Shown: positions 27,657 through 36,987, counted from the stretch's first letter. The stretch is 64,000 nucleotides of DNA from Hyphomicrobiales bacterium (GCA_900470285.1 UCAG01000003.1:491639-555638), one strand, 5' to 3'. Numbers and translations are program-made. Notes: generated by a model from the sequence alone, not told the origin.

Positions 27657-28478
27657 TCAGCCTTTGAGGCCGGTCATGGTGATGCCCTCAATGAAGCGGC
27701 GCTGCGCGGCAAGAAAGGCAAGAGCAAGGGGAAGGGTGATAATCAGTGTGGCAGCCATCAGTGCGCCATAGTCATCACCGGCTTCGGCAGCGCGAAAATA
27801 CAGCAGCCCCAGAGGCGGTGTGGCCATGTCCATATTGGTGACAACGATCAGCGGCCAGAACAGATCATTCCAGTGGGCAACCACGGAAAAGATTGAAAAA
27901 GCGGTGATCGCAGGCCATGCATTCGGCACAATAACACGGGCGACAATGCCGGTTTCCGACATGCCGTCGAGACGGGCGGCATTAATCAAATCATCCGGCA
28001 TCGAGCGGAAGAATTGCAGAAACAGGAAGATACCGAATACCGAGATGAAGAACGGTGCGCTGATGGCGAAATAGGTGTTCAGCAGGCCGGTACGCTCAAA
28101 GCCTAAGTAGAAAGGCAGGGCTGTGGCATGGATCGGCACCAGCAGACCGAGCATTACGGCGCTCATCATCATCTGTGCCGCGCGGAAGCGCAGCTTGGCC
28201 ATAGCATAGGCGCAAGGGATTGCGATAATAACTTGCACGACCAGAATGAGTGCACAGACCAGCACACCGTTGAGCAGCAATTGCCCCATCGGCACACGGG
28301 AAAAGGCCTTGGTGATATTTTCAATCAGCGCCCAGTTCTGCGGGATGAGGCTGAGAGAGGAAGAGAAAATATCCGATTGCGATTTGGCTGCCGTGGAGAG
28401 CATCCAGATATAGGGCGCAAGAAACAGCAGCGCACCGAGAGACAAAATCCCGAGGCGGGCAAAACGTAAGACTGACAT
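27657..28478 (-). CDS. ABC transporter permease, UgpE/MalG type
   Basis: Protein of 273 residues with six hydrophobic helices. The EAA loop is EFFRSMPDDLINAARLDGMSE-like here (FFRSMPDDLINAARLDGMSE…), and GLLYFRAAEAGDDYGALMAA is the UgpE-typical periplasmic segment. It pairs with the permease encoded just upstream (12-base gap) to form the membrane channel. Confidence 0.9.
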   Translation of the reverse strand: MSVLRFARLGILSLGALLFLAPYIWMLSTAAKSQSDIFSSSLSLIPQNWALIENITKAFSRVPMGQLLLNGVLVCALILVVQVIIAIPCAYAMAKLRFRAAQMMMSAVMLGLLVPIHATALPFYLGFERTGLLNTYFAISAPFFISVFGIFLFLQFFRSMPDDLINAARLDGMSETGIVARVIVPNAWPAITAFSIFSVVAHWNDLFWPLIVVTNMDMATPPLGLLYFRAAEAGDDYGALMAATLIITLPLALAFLAAQRRFIEGITMTGLKG

Positions 28479-28490
28479 GATTTCCGCCTC

Positions 28491-29423
28491 TTAATAATGC
28501 ACGCGGCGGTCAAGCACGCGATATTGCAGCAACATCATTACGATCAGCACCATGAGGAAAATCACGGTCATGGCAGAGGCATAGCCGACACGCAGGAACA
28601 CGAAACCTTCCTGATAGATCGTATGCAGCAACACTTCCGAGGCTTTGTTCGGCCCGCCTTGTGTGAGGGTTTTCACCGATTCAAAAACTTTGACGGAGTT
28701 GATGACGCTGATGGTAAGGACAAAAAGTGTGGTGGGGCCGAGCAGCGGCCAAGTGACTAAGCGGAAACGCTCCCATGCACTTTTGGCGCCATCCATTTCG
28801 GCGGCAGAATACAGCTCTCGGGGAATGGCGGTCAGGCCAGCGAGAAACAGCACCATATTGAAACCGACCGATTGCCAGATGCCGATCATGGCAAGGCTTG
28901 GCAGCACGGTGGAGGAACTGCCAAGCCAGTTCGGTCCGTCGATCCCTAACAGGCCGAGCATGGCATTAACCGGCCCCATTGTCGGGTGCAGGAGATATTG
29001 CCAGACCGTGGCCATAGCCACGAGCAGCGAGGCAACAGGCAGAAAGTAAACCGTGCGGAAAAAGGCTTTGCCGCGTGTTTCACTCTCGATCAGCAAAGCT
29101 GCACCTAATCCGAGAAAAACGGAAACCGGCGTGACGATCAGTGTATAAATAGCGGTATTTTGCAGGGAAATGCGGAATGTTCGGTCTTTGAATAGCTCAA
29201 TGTAATTTTCCAGACCGATAAATTCGTAATCCGTATAGCCGAGCTCAAAATTGGTGAAACTGAGATAGAGCACAGCCAGTGTCGGTAACAGAATAAATAG
29301 CAACACCAGCGAGACAGCAGGCGCCATCAGTTTCCATGCCAGCCGCTCTTCACGTTTGCGCGCCGCATTGGCTGCCTCACGCGCTGTCATTACAGGGGAG
29401 AAGGTTTGTGCAATGTCAGACAT
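28491..29423 (-). CDS. ABC transporter permease, UgpA/MalF type
   Basis: Protein of 310 residues. A cytoplasmic N-terminus is followed by six hydrophobic helices, with the EAA loop AIPRELYSAAEMDGAKSAWERF. The upstream frame is open to 29516, but the ATG at 29421–29423 gives a family-like N-terminus and overlaps the ATPase stop by eight bases (ATGTCTGA), a translational-coupling arrangement. It forms the heterodimeric channel with the UgpE-type permease. Confidence 0.9.
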   Translation of the reverse strand: MSDIAQTFSPVMTAREAANAARKREERLAWKLMAPAVSLVLLFILLPTLAVLYLSFTNFELGYTDYEFIGLENYIELFKDRTFRISLQNTAIYTLIVTPVSVFLGLGAALLIESETRGKAFFRTVYFLPVASLLVAMATVWQYLLHPTMGPVNAMLGLLGIDGPNWLGSSSTVLPSLAMIGIWQSVGFNMVLFLAGLTAIPRELYSAAEMDGAKSAWERFRLVTWPLLGPTTLFVLTISVINSVKVFESVKTLTQGGPNKASEVLLHTIYQEGFVFLRVGYASAMTVIFLMVLIVMMLLQYRVLDRRVHY

Positions 29424-30597
29424 GGCTGTCTGCCTTGACGCGACCGGTAACCGTATGGGTAAGTTTGCGCAGGCGCTGGCCTTCCGTATCAAACAGCAAG
29501 GCTTTGTGTGGCTCAAAAGTCAGATGCACCGGCATATCGGGCTGCAGTTCTGCGACTGCGGCAGGGGTACTGCGTGCGGTCAGTAATTCCTGAGCACCCG
29601 GAGCATTGAGATAGACCAGCGCTTCAGAGCCGAGAAATTCGATGCGTACCACAGTGGCTGAGATGGTTCTTTCTGCGGGTTTGTCATTGGTGCGGCGGAT
29701 TTGCAGATCCTCAGGGCGGATAGCTACGCTGAGTGCAGAACCGGCGTGAATGTCAACTTCGCTTAAAATTGCTTTGCCGGCAAAATGAATAATGCCCTGA
29801 TCGCTGGCACGGGCATTGAGCACATTGATTTTCGGACTGCCGATGAAGCGGGCGACTTCAATATGGCGCGGATTATTGTAAATCTCCGCCGGTGTATCAA
29901 TTTGCAGGAGATGGCCGCCGATCATCACAGCAACGCGATCGGCCATGCTGAGAGCTTCGGACTGGTCATGGGTCACATAAAGACTTGGCACACCGGCGCG
30001 GCGATGCAGTTCAACAATCTCGGCACGGGTGTGTACGCGCAAATTGGCATCGAGATTGGAGAGTGGCTCATCCATCAGGAAGACCTGTGGCTGGCGCACC
30101 ATGGCGCGTGCCAGTGCCACGCGCTGGCGTTGGCCGCCGGACATTTGCGCAGGCTTGCGGTCGAGCAGATGGTCGATTTTCAGGCTCTGTGCAGTTGCCT
30201 GTACTTGTTGCTGAATGGCGGCGCGTTTAACCGCCTGACCCGGCATCCAGTTGCCGATCAGTGGCAGGCGTTCTGTCATGGTCAGATCGCGCATGGCCAG
30301 CGGCACGGCAATATTCTCACGCACTGTCAGATGCGGATAGAGTGCATAGGACTGAAATACCATTGCGATATTGCGGTCGGAGGGATGAGCGGCGGTAATA
30401 TTGCGTCCGCCCAGCCAGATTGTGCCGTCATCGGCATGTTCCAAACCGGCGGCAATACGCAGGATAGTGCTTTTTCCGCAACCGGAAGGCCCGACCAGTG
30501 CAATGAATTCACCGTCTTCGGCTTCAATCGTCACATCTTTGAGAATGTGCTGATCGCCGAAAGATTTGGAGATATTTTTCAGTGCGAAATGCGCCAT
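29416..30597 (-). CDS. ABC importer ATP-binding protein, UgpC/MalK type
   Basis: Protein of 393 residues. Walker A is GPSGCGKST, the signature is MSGGQRQRVALARA, Walker B is VFLMDEPLSNLDA and the switch His is in YVTHDQSEALSMADR. The C-terminal ~120 residues form the OB-fold (TOBE) regulatory domain of the MalK group (LSVAIRPEDLQI, FLGSEALVYL). An insertion around residues 105–140 (LIGNWMPGQAVKRAAIQQQ) is somewhat longer than in typical UgpC. Its start overlaps the phosphoesterase stop (TAATG). Confidence 0.92.
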   Translation of the reverse strand: MAHFALKNISKSFGDQHILKDVTIEAEDGEFIALVGPSGCGKSTILRIAAGLEHADDGTIWLGGRNITAAHPSDRNIAMVFQSYALYPHLTVRENIAVPLAMRDLTMTERLPLIGNWMPGQAVKRAAIQQQVQATAQSLKIDHLLDRKPAQMSGGQRQRVALARAMVRQPQVFLMDEPLSNLDANLRVHTRAEIVELHRRAGVPSLYVTHDQSEALSMADRVAVMIGGHLLQIDTPAEIYNNPRHIEVARFIGSPKINVLNARASDQGIIHFAGKAILSEVDIHAGSALSVAIRPEDLQIRRTNDKPAERTISATVVRIEFLGSEALVYLNAPGAQELLTARSTPAAVAELQPDMPVHLTFEPHKALLFDTEGQRLRKLTHTVTGRVKADSHV

Positions 30598-31445
30598 TAT
30601 GCCTGCTCCGTTGCATCGGCACTGGTAATGGCGGCAGTGTGGCTCGACGGGTACACTTCATGCACCACATCATCTAGCAAATAAGGACGCAACTGCGTCA
30701 GCTCAGTGATCTCACTGTGGACTGTATCACTCAGCGTATGGATCACAGCACCGACAATACGCTCACCCGGCAGATCGCGTTCCATCGGGCCGACGATAAA
30801 GCCGGAGGAAGGCCCCCAGATCAGAGAAATGCCCTGATGATGGCCAGCCCATGCGCGGTGCAGGTGACCACTGGCATAAAGGCGGACATTATGCGCATTG
30901 AACAGATCGAGAAGGCGTTTACGGTCTTTCGGGGAGGCACCCCAATAGCCACTGTCACCTTCATCAGGACTATCCACGAAAAGCGGTTTATGGGCAAAGA
31001 TTGCAACAGGTTTGCCGTTGGCACCTTTCAGCGCCTCTTCCAGCCATTGAAATTGCTCTTCTTCCTCCGCATGGTCGCTGCCGATCAGCAAACTGTTGAG
31101 ACCGATGAGACGCCAGCCGGATTGGTCATGCACCCAGCGGTCAGGGCCGACGAGATCGCGCCAGCGCTCCAGACGTTCATCATTAACCGGCTGGAGGGAG
31201 GAGGGCAGATGGCCGACATCATGATTACCGGGCACACAGAGCACCGGCATGTTCAACTCGCCAAGCAGATCAGCACAGAAGGTCAGATCATCGTCAAAAT
31301 CCGCACCATCGACAGCCAGATCGCCGGTATGGATGACGAGATCCGGCTGAACCTCTTCCAGCCATTCGGCGAGAGGTTGCCAGTTTTTAGTGAAATGGGC
31401 TTTGGACGGGCTGAGATGAGTATCGGTAATCTGAACAATCCGCAT
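30597..31445 (-). CDS. Calcineurin-like metallophosphoesterase (CpdA/GpdQ group)
   Basis: Protein of 282 residues. Metal-site motifs are complete: ITDTHLS (residues 6–12), HTGDLAVDGAD, PGNHDVGHLP, FAHKPLF and ASGHLHRAWAGH. This pattern is that of class III cyclic-nucleotide or glycerophosphodiester phosphodiesterases. It has no signal peptide, so it is cytoplasmic. It is the first gene of the operon with the Ugp-type importer, and its stop overlaps the ATPase start by one base, which suggests that it processes the imported ligand, perhaps a glycerophosphodiester (inference). Confidence 0.85.
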   Translation of the reverse strand: MRIVQITDTHLSPSKAHFTKNWQPLAEWLEEVQPDLVIHTGDLAVDGADFDDDLTFCADLLGELNMPVLCVPGNHDVGHLPSSLQPVNDERLERWRDLVGPDRWVHDQSGWRLIGLNSLLIGSDHAEEEEQFQWLEEALKGANGKPVAIFAHKPLFVDSPDEGDSGYWGASPKDRKRLLDLFNAHNVRLYASGHLHRAWAGHHQGISLIWGPSSGFIVGPMERDLPGERIVGAVIHTLSDTVHSEITELTQLRPYLLDDVVHEVYPSSHTAAITSADATEQA

Positions 31446-31590
31446 GGATCTGCTCCTTCACAGAGTTTGAAGAGAAGATGCGGATGTGTATTTCTAACGG
31501 GGGACACAGACCGCCACTGCGCGTTCACTACACTGCGTTGGTGACAGGCAGACATCAGGCCGGTGACACAATTGTAACATCGGATACTGT

Positions 31591-32055
31591 CTAGGTTTTC
31601 TTAAGGCTGACCAGAATGTCGATTTTGGTAATCGCATAACCGGCCGGTGCCTGCGGCGCCGGTGTGAGTGCCAGCTGTGCTCCGCCGATATCAATCATCC
31701 GATCTTCATCCTCAAAATAAAAATGCTGATGATTATGGGCATTGGTATCAAAGAATGTGCGCTGGCCGCTGACGGATATTTTGCGGATCAGGCCAGCCTC
31801 AGCAAACTGGTTGAGCGTATTATAGACAGTCGCCAGCGACATGCTGAAACCACTATGCATCACGAGCAAATGCAGATCATCGGCCGAAATATGCTGATGA
31901 TGTCCGCTGAGCAGAAATTGTCCGAGAATGAGACGTTGTTTGGTCGGACGCAGGCCGGCTTTCTGCAAAATTGGCCGGATAAGGGGCGTATCCTGCATTT
32001 GCATCAGGCGTTGCGACCGCAATTGCGCACGTAATTTTTCAGGCACTTTCAGCAT
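31591..32055 (-). CDS. irr: Irr-type Fur-family iron-response regulator
   Basis: Protein of 154 residues. LQKAGLRPTKQRLILGQFLLSG begins the winged helix, ISADDLHLLV and SMSLATVYNTLNQFAEAGLIRKI form the DNA-reading part, and HNHQHFYFEDEDRMIDI carries the His-rich heme/metal motif characteristic of Irr. Irr controls heme and iron genes in Rhizobiales and is degraded or inactivated by heme. This copy is divergent from sitABCD across a 144-base region with two matched palindromes. A GTG start at 32067 is possible. Irr paralogues exist in the order, so this could be a second, Sit-specific member. Confidence 0.85.
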   Translation of the reverse strand: MLKVPEKLRAQLRSQRLMQMQDTPLIRPILQKAGLRPTKQRLILGQFLLSGHHQHISADDLHLLVMHSGFSMSLATVYNTLNQFAEAGLIRKISVSGQRTFFDTNAHNHQHFYFEDEDRMIDIGGAQLALTPAPQAPAGYAITKIDILVSLKKT

Positions 32056-32074
32056 GACATGGCCCACTCTTCAG

Positions 32075-32097
32075 TTGCGAATGATTTTCACTTGCAA
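32075..32097 (-). promoter_or_regulatory. Fur-family operator-like palindrome, irr-proximal
   Basis: Imperfect dyad with ends TTGC…GCAA and core AATGATTTTCACTT, i.e. TTGCnAnTGA–TCAnTnGCAA. It lies 20 bases upstream of the irr start. A second copy in inverted orientation lies at 32125–32145. The core resembles Fur/Mur boxes (aatgat–atcatt). Confidence 0.55.
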
Positions 32098-32124
32098 AAT
32101 TATTACAGACTCATTACGAAGAGT

Positions 32125-32145
32125 GCAATTGACAATCATTTGCAA
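32125..32145 (+). promoter_or_regulatory. Fur-family operator-like palindrome, sitA-proximal
   Basis: GCAATTGACAATCATTTGC is the reverse-strand counterpart of the site at 32075–32097 and is itself a dyad (TGCAAnTGA–TCAnTTGCA). It lies about 55 bases before the sitA start codon, over the likely sit promoter. Confidence 0.55.
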
Positions 32146-32198
32146 CTAGGATTTTCTATTTGCAATTAAAAAATCTGGTATGGATTGAGGAGTTGAGA

Positions 32199-33119
32199 AT
32201 GTTCAGCAAAATGAGGCGCGTGCTGCTGGCCGGTATTATTGGTACGGCTTTTTCTGCAGCGCTTGTCGTGGTGCCTGCTGCGGCTAAGGAAAAATTCAAG
32301 GCAGTGACAACCTTTACGGTTATTGCTGATATTGCCCGCAATGTTGCAGGCGATGCTGCGATTGTTGAATCCATCACCAAACCGGATGCGGAAATTCACG
32401 ATTATCAGCCGACCCCGGGTGATATTATGAAGGCGCAAGGTGCGCAGCTGATTTTCTGGAACGGCCTCAATCTTGAGCGCTGGTTTGAAAAGTTCTTCCA
32501 GCACCTGAAAGATGTACCAAGCGTTGTTGTGTCTGAAGGTGTTGAGCCGATGGGTATTACCGAAGGTCCGTATAGCGGCAAGCCTAATCCGCATGCCTGG
32601 ATGTCCCCGTCTGCAGGTATGATTTATGTCGATAATATCCGCGATGCTTTCGTGAAACACGATCCGGAAAATGCGGAAATCTATAAAGCCAATGCTGAAA
32701 CCTATAAGGCCAAACTCAAGGCACTGATTGATCCGATCAAGGATGAGCTGAAAGATATTCCGGAAGACAAGCGCTGGCTGGTGACCAGTGAAGGTGCCTT
32801 CAGCTATCTGGCACGCGACCTCAACCTGAAAGAACTTTATCTCTGGCCGATCAATGCTGACCAGCAGGGTACACCGCAGCAGGTTCGCAAAGTGATTGAT
32901 GCCGTTCGCAAGAACAATATTACTGTGGTTTTCTCTGAAAGCACGATCTCTCCGGCTCCGGCCAAACAGGTGGCATCTGAAACCGGCGCGAATTATGGCG
33001 GTGTTCTGTATGTGGATTCACTGTCAGAGCCGGACGGTGCCGTGCCGACCTATCTCGACCTTCTGCGTGTGACGACTGACACGATTGCGAAGGGCCTTAA
33101 ATCCGGAGATGCGAAATAA
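32199..33119 (+). CDS. sitA: Mn/Fe ABC importer, periplasmic binding protein SitA
   Basis: Protein of 306 residues. A signal peptide of about 28 residues ends at VVPAAAK. The cluster-9 metal-binding ligands are visible: His in [12 protein letters not shown], His in [11 protein letters not shown], Glu in [13 protein letters not shown] and Asp in [11 protein letters not shown]. The last ligand set (His, His, Glu, Asp) is that of Mn/Fe proteins. A strong ribosome site (gaggagttgaga) decides ATG 32199. First gene of sitABCD; stops and starts overlap by 1–4 bases throughout the operon. Confidence 0.93.
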   Translation: MFSKMRRVLLAGIIGTAFSAALVVVPAAAKEKFKAVTTFTVIADIARNVAGDAAIVESITKPDAEIHDYQPTPGDIMKAQGAQLIFWNGLNLERWFEKFFQHLKDVPSVVVSEGVEPMGITEGPYSGKPNPHAWMSPSAGMIYVDNIRDAFVKHDPENAEIYKANAETYKAKLKALIDPIKDELKDIPEDKRWLVTSEGAFSYLARDLNLKELYLWPINADQQGTPQQVRKVIDAVRKNNITVVFSESTISPAPAKQVASETGANYGGVLYVDSLSEPDGAVPTYLDLLRVTTDTIAKGLKSGDAK

Positions 33120-34012
33120 TGAATGCCCCGCTTAATGTCCGCCCAACGACAGTCCGCGCTCCCGCATCATCTGATGCGGGAGCAGGGCTTATGGTGAGTG
33201 GCGCGACAGTGACCTATCGCAACGGTCATACGGCCCTGCGTGATGCCAGCTTTGAAATTCCGACCGGTACAATCACCGCACTTGTGGGCGTGAACGGTTC
33301 CGGTAAATCCACCTTGTTCAAAGCACTGATGGGCTTTGTGCGGCTGGCAAAAGGCGATATCCGGATTCTTGGGCTTCCGGTCAAACAAGCACTTAAGAGC
33401 AATCTCGTCGCCTATGTTCCGCAGTCGGAAGACGTGGACTGGAACTTTCCGGTTCTCGTTGAAGATGTGGTGATGATGGGACGCTATGGCCATATGGGCA
33501 TGATGCGTCGTGCCAAACAGGCTGATCATCAGGCGGTTACCGATGCGCTGGCGCGCGTGAATATGACGGAATATCGCAAACGCCAGATCGGTGAATTATC
33601 CGGCGGTCAGACGAAACGTGTTTTTCTGGCGCGTGCTTTGGCACAGGATAGTCGGGTAATTTTGCTCGATGAGCCTTTTACCGGTGTGGATGTGAAAACC
33701 GAAGAAGCGATCATCAAGCTGCTGCGCGATCTGCGTGATGAGGGGCGGGTGATGTTCGTCTCAACCCATAATTTGGGTAGTGTGCCGGAATTTTGTGATC
33801 GCACAGTGCTGCTGAACCGCACTGTTCTGGCCTATGGTGATACGGAAACCATCTTTACGCAGGCCAATCTTGAGAAAACCTTTGGCGGTGTTTTGCGCCA
33901 TTTCGTGCTCAATGATGCCGATAAAGGCAAAGCGCATCCGGTGAATATTCTGACCGATGATGAGCGGCCGCTGGTGCTCTATCAGGACAACCACGGTAAG
34001 GGAGCAGAGTAA
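33119..34012 (+). CDS. sitB: Mn/Fe ABC importer, ATPase SitB
   Basis: Protein of 297 residues. Walker [10 protein letters not shown], signature [14 protein letters not shown], Walker [13 protein letters not shown] and the switch His in VSTHNLGSV are all present. An N-terminal extension of about 22 residues precedes the ABC domain, and a C-terminal tail of about 40 residues contains [20 protein letters not shown]. It powers SitCD. Coupled to sitA by a TAATG junction. Confidence 0.94.
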   Translation: MNAPLNVRPTTVRAPASSDAGAGLMVSGATVTYRNGHTALRDASFEIPTGTITALVGVNGSGKSTLFKALMGFVRLAKGDIRILGLPVKQALKSNLVAYVPQSEDVDWNFPVLVEDVVMMGRYGHMGMMRRAKQADHQAVTDALARVNMTEYRKRQIGELSGGQTKRVFLARALAQDSRVILLDEPFTGVDVKTEEAIIKLLRDLRDEGRVMFVSTHNLGSVPEFCDRTVLLNRTVLAYGDTETIFTQANLEKTFGGVLRHFVLNDADKGKAHPVNILTDDERPLVLYQDNHGKGAE

Positions 34013-34875
34013 TGGAACTGCTGCTTGAGCCGTTCTCCTATCAATATATGATCAATGCTATGTGGGTTTCGGCGCTGGTCGGCGGCGTGTGCGCATTCCT
34101 GTCCGGCTATCTGATGCTCAAAGGCTGGTCACTGATCGGCGATGCTTTGTCTCACTCCATCGTACCGGGTGTGGCAGGTGCTTATATGCTTGGCCTGCCT
34201 TTTGCGATCGGTGCCTTTTTTTCCGGCGGCTTAGCTGCTGCAGCGATGCTGTTTCTCAATGAGCGTACCAAGCTGAAAGAAGATGCGATTATCGGCCTGA
34301 TCTTCACGTCTTTCTTTGGTCTTGGCCTGTTTATGGTGTCGCTGAAACCAACCGCAGTCAGCATTCAGACCATTGTACTGGGCAATATTCTGGCGATTAC
34401 ACCAGCGGATACACTGCAACTGGCGATAATCGGCTTTGTATCGCTGGTCGTGTTGTTGTTTATCTGGAAAGACCTGATGGTGACTTTCTTTGATGAAAGT
34501 CATGCCCGTTCGATCGGCCTGAACCCGACTGTACTGAAGGTGATTTTCTTTACGCTGCTGTCGGCCTGTACCGTTGCAGCGATGCAGACAGTGGGTGCAT
34601 TTCTGGTGATCTCTATGGTGGTGACCCCCGGAGCAACAGCCTATCTGCTGACAGATCGCTTTCCGCGTTTGCTGGCGATTGCTGTCATCATCGGAACGCT
34701 CACCAGTTTTACCGGCGCTTATATCAGCTATTTTCTCGATGGCGCGACCGGCGGGATTATTGTTGTGATGCAGACGCTGATCTTTCTGGCAGCATTTTTC
34801 TTCGCGCCGAAGCACGGCATGCTGGCCGCAAGACGTCGGGCAGCTGAAACTCTCAAAGCAGAGGTGCAGTCATGA
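34012..34875 (+). CDS. sitC: Mn/Fe ABC importer, permease SitC
   Basis: Protein of 287 residues with eight or nine hydrophobic helices of the ABC-3 (ZnuB/SitC) family. Signatures: LMLKGWSLIGDALSHSIVPGVA and DESHARSIGLNPT, the coupling-helix region. It forms the inner-membrane channel with SitD. Coupled to sitB by TAATG. Confidence 0.93.
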   Translation: MELLLEPFSYQYMINAMWVSALVGGVCAFLSGYLMLKGWSLIGDALSHSIVPGVAGAYMLGLPFAIGAFFSGGLAAAAMLFLNERTKLKEDAIIGLIFTSFFGLGLFMVSLKPTAVSIQTIVLGNILAITPADTLQLAIIGFVSLVVLLFIWKDLMVTFFDESHARSIGLNPTVLKVIFFTLLSACTVAAMQTVGAFLVISMVVTPGATAYLLTDRFPRLLAIAVIIGTLTSFTGAYISYFLDGATGGIIVVMQTLIFLAAFFFAPKHGMLAARRRAAETLKAEVQS

Positions 34876-35720
34876 GCCTGTTTGAAACTCTGATGATGCC
34901 GTTTCGCTTTGAATTCATGGTCAATGCTATGGTCATTGCCATGCTGATCGCGATACCGGCCGCATTATTATCGTGTTTTCTGGTGCTTAAGGGTTGGTCG
35001 CTGATGGGAGATGCTGTTTCCCATGCGGTGTTGCCGGGTGTGGTGCTGGCCTATATCATTAATATTCCGCTGGCAATTGGCGCTTTCGTGGCAGGGATGT
35101 TCTGTGCACTGGCAACCGGTTTTCTGAAAGAAAACAGCCGGATTAAACAAGATACCATTATGGGCGTTGTCTTCTCCGGTATGTTTGGTCTCGGATTGGT
35201 GATGTATGTGAAGGTGCAGTCTGATGTGCATCTGGATCACATTCTGTTCGGTGACATTCTTGGTATCGGCAAGCAGGACATGATTGAAACAGCAATCATT
35301 GCTGTGATTGTAACTGCTCTTCTGGTGCTGAAATGGCGGGATCTGCTGCTACACGCTTTTGATCCCGCGCAGGCGCGTGCTGTGGGGTTGCCGGTCAGAT
35401 TGCTGCATTATGGCCTGCTGGCTATCCTCTCGCTGACCATTGTCGGTGCTTTGAAAGCGGTGGGTATCATTCTGGCAATTGCAATTCTGATTGCACCGGG
35501 GGCAATTGCCTTCCTGCTGACGCGTAATTTCAGCTCCATGCTGATTGTTGCGGTGATTGTGGCTGTCGCTTCGTCAGGGCTTGGCGTTTACGTCTCGTTC
35601 TTTATTGACAGTGCACCTGCACCAACAATCGTTTTGCTGATGACTTTGGTGTTTATTGCGGCGTTTATCATTGCACGTCGCCGTGTTGCCCGTGCGGAGA
35701 GACAGGTTTTCTCCTCTTAA
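34872..35720 (+). CDS. sitD: Mn/Fe ABC importer, permease SitD
   Basis: Protein of 282 residues, paralogous to SitC, with LVLKGWSLMGDAVSHAVLPGVV and FDPAQARAVGLPV in the same places. It overlaps the sitC end by four bases (ATGA). It ends in a basic cytoplasmic tail (RRRVARAERQ). Two non-identical permease subunits are the mark of Sit/Yfe systems, as opposed to the single ZnuB. Confidence 0.93.
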   Translation: MSLFETLMMPFRFEFMVNAMVIAMLIAIPAALLSCFLVLKGWSLMGDAVSHAVLPGVVLAYIINIPLAIGAFVAGMFCALATGFLKENSRIKQDTIMGVVFSGMFGLGLVMYVKVQSDVHLDHILFGDILGIGKQDMIETAIIAVIVTALLVLKWRDLLLHAFDPAQARAVGLPVRLLHYGLLAILSLTIVGALKAVGIILAIAILIAPGAIAFLLTRNFSSMLIVAVIVAVASSGLGVYVSFFIDSAPAPTIVLLMTLVFIAAFIIARRRVARAERQVFSS

Positions 35721-35752
35721 CTTCATGCAAGAAAACGATTCTCTGCAGGCAA

Positions 35753-35785
35753 GGCGTCGCGCGTGAGCGCGGCGCCATATTTTTT
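35753..35785 (+). terminator. Terminator of sitABCD
   Basis: GGCGTCGCGC, loop GTGA, GCGCGGCGCC (10-bp stem with one G·U) followed by atattttttaag. Confidence 0.75.
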
Positions 35786-35826
35786 AAGAATAAGTTTATG
35801 GAATCAAACCGGAAATCTGAAAAGCA

Positions 35827-35853
35827 AAAAGCCGCGCTGTTGCGCGGCTTTTG
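35827..35853 (-). terminator. Terminator downstream of tRNA-Gly
   Basis: On the minus strand AAAAGCCGCGC, loop AACA, GCGCGGCTTTTT lies 16 bases past the tRNA 3' end. Confidence 0.85.
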
Positions 35854-35869
35854 AAGGCTTAACCAAACT

Positions 35870-35944
35870 GGAGCGGGCGAAGGGATTCGAACCCTCGACC
35901 CCAACCTTGGCAAGGTTGTGCTCTACCCCTGAGCTACACCCGCT
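35870..35944 (-). tRNA. tRNA-Gly (anticodon GCC)
   Basis: Cloverleaf on the minus strand: acceptor GCGGGTG/CGCCCGC, D-arm GCTCAGGGGTAGAGC, anticodon arm CAACCTTGCCAAGGTTG with anticodon GCC, T-arm GAGGGTTCGAATCCCTT. Discriminator T and an encoded CCA complete the 3' end, for a length of 75 bases. Confidence 0.97.
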
Positions 35945-36331
35945 CGCGCCAGTTTGTTGGTTAGGCCTGCGCTATATGGCAAAACCTCAGGTGATTTGCA
36001 ACAGGGAATTTGCAAAAACATCAATCAGTTTTGTGTATAATTCCATAAGCCTTGAATACAGGCATTTTTCACACAGCTTGATGGCCTGATATATCGGGAA
36101 ACACCGTTTTAAAGTGCATAAATACTTGTAATGATTCGATCTTGAACCCTGCGAGCGGAATATTTTGAGCGCAAATAAATGAGTCGAAGCATGGTGCGGT
36201 CATTAATCTGTGGCCGTTGCTGCGAAAGTGACAGCATTTTTGTTTTAAACGCATATCTTTGTCGTTTTCTTGCAGCTTTTTATGCTTGTCTTGTAAGAGA
36301 TATGCAGACTGCTTTGGAGGAGAAGACAAAA
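35945..36331. other. Divergent intergenic region tRNA-Gly/YbaK gene
   Basis: 387 bases. The tRNA-proximal side must hold the tRNA promoter (minus-strand TTGCAA…TATAGC is a candidate). The rest is AT-rich with no supported gene; an in-frame upstream extension of the YbaK gene from 36179 is rejected for lack of a ribosome site. Confidence 0.5.
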
Positions 36332-36847
36332 ATGCCGAAAACCGCTGCTGATTTGCATGATTATCTCGATACACTGGGGATCAAGGTACAAACCGTTACA
36401 CATCCGCCCCTGTATACAGTTGCTGATTCTCAGAAATTACGCGGGGAAATTGCCGGCGGACATACCAAGAATCTTTTTCTGAAAGACAAGAAAGACAATT
36501 TCTTTCTTGTGACTGTTGAAGAAGATGCGGTTGTTGATCTGAAAACCATTCATACGCTGATCGGTGCCGCCAGTAAGGTCTCTTTCGGTAAACCGGAAAA
36601 GCTGATGGAATATCTGGGACTTATACCAGGTGCCGTATCTGCATTCGGTGCGATTAATGATACGGGCCATCAGGTCAGTATCATTCTGGACGAAGCATTG
36701 ATGCGTCATGAGATTATCAATGCGCATCCGCTGACCAATGAGGCGACGACCTCGATTCACCGTGATGATCTGCTGAAGTTTCTGGAAGCCACCGAACATG
36801 AAGCGCGTATAGTGTCTGTCAGCACTGCAGAAACAGCTCCGGCTTAA
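36332..36847 (+). CDS. YbaK/ProX-type aminoacyl-tRNA deacylase
   Basis: Protein of 171 residues. TADSQKLR-like substrate-loop residues occur in TVADSQKLRGEIAGGHTKNLFLKDKKDNFFLV, and VVDLKTIHTLIGA, KLMEYLGLIPGAVSAFGAIND and the final HPLTNEATTSI match the Pro-tRNA editing family. It hydrolyses mischarged Ala-tRNA-Pro or similar. Strong GGAGG eleven bases before ATG 36332 decides the start. Monocistronic. Confidence 0.88.
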   Translation: MPKTAADLHDYLDTLGIKVQTVTHPPLYTVADSQKLRGEIAGGHTKNLFLKDKKDNFFLVTVEEDAVVDLKTIHTLIGAASKVSFGKPEKLMEYLGLIPGAVSAFGAINDTGHQVSIILDEALMRHEIINAHPLTNEATTSIHRDDLLKFLEATEHEARIVSVSTAETAPA

Positions 36848-36987
36848 AGCGGGGCTTGAAAGCGCCGCTAAAAATGCCGAATTAACATGGCAGAGATATT
36901 ATATTCTGCCATAATTATAGCATGGCTCGCAGTCAGCTGAATTTATGATGTAATATGGCTACGGGAAGAACGGATTAAGGGACGACA

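Noticed and set aside
36179..36331. Upstream extension of the YbaK gene
   Set aside because: Cys-rich, unlike the family, and the strong GGAGG site points to ATG 36332.
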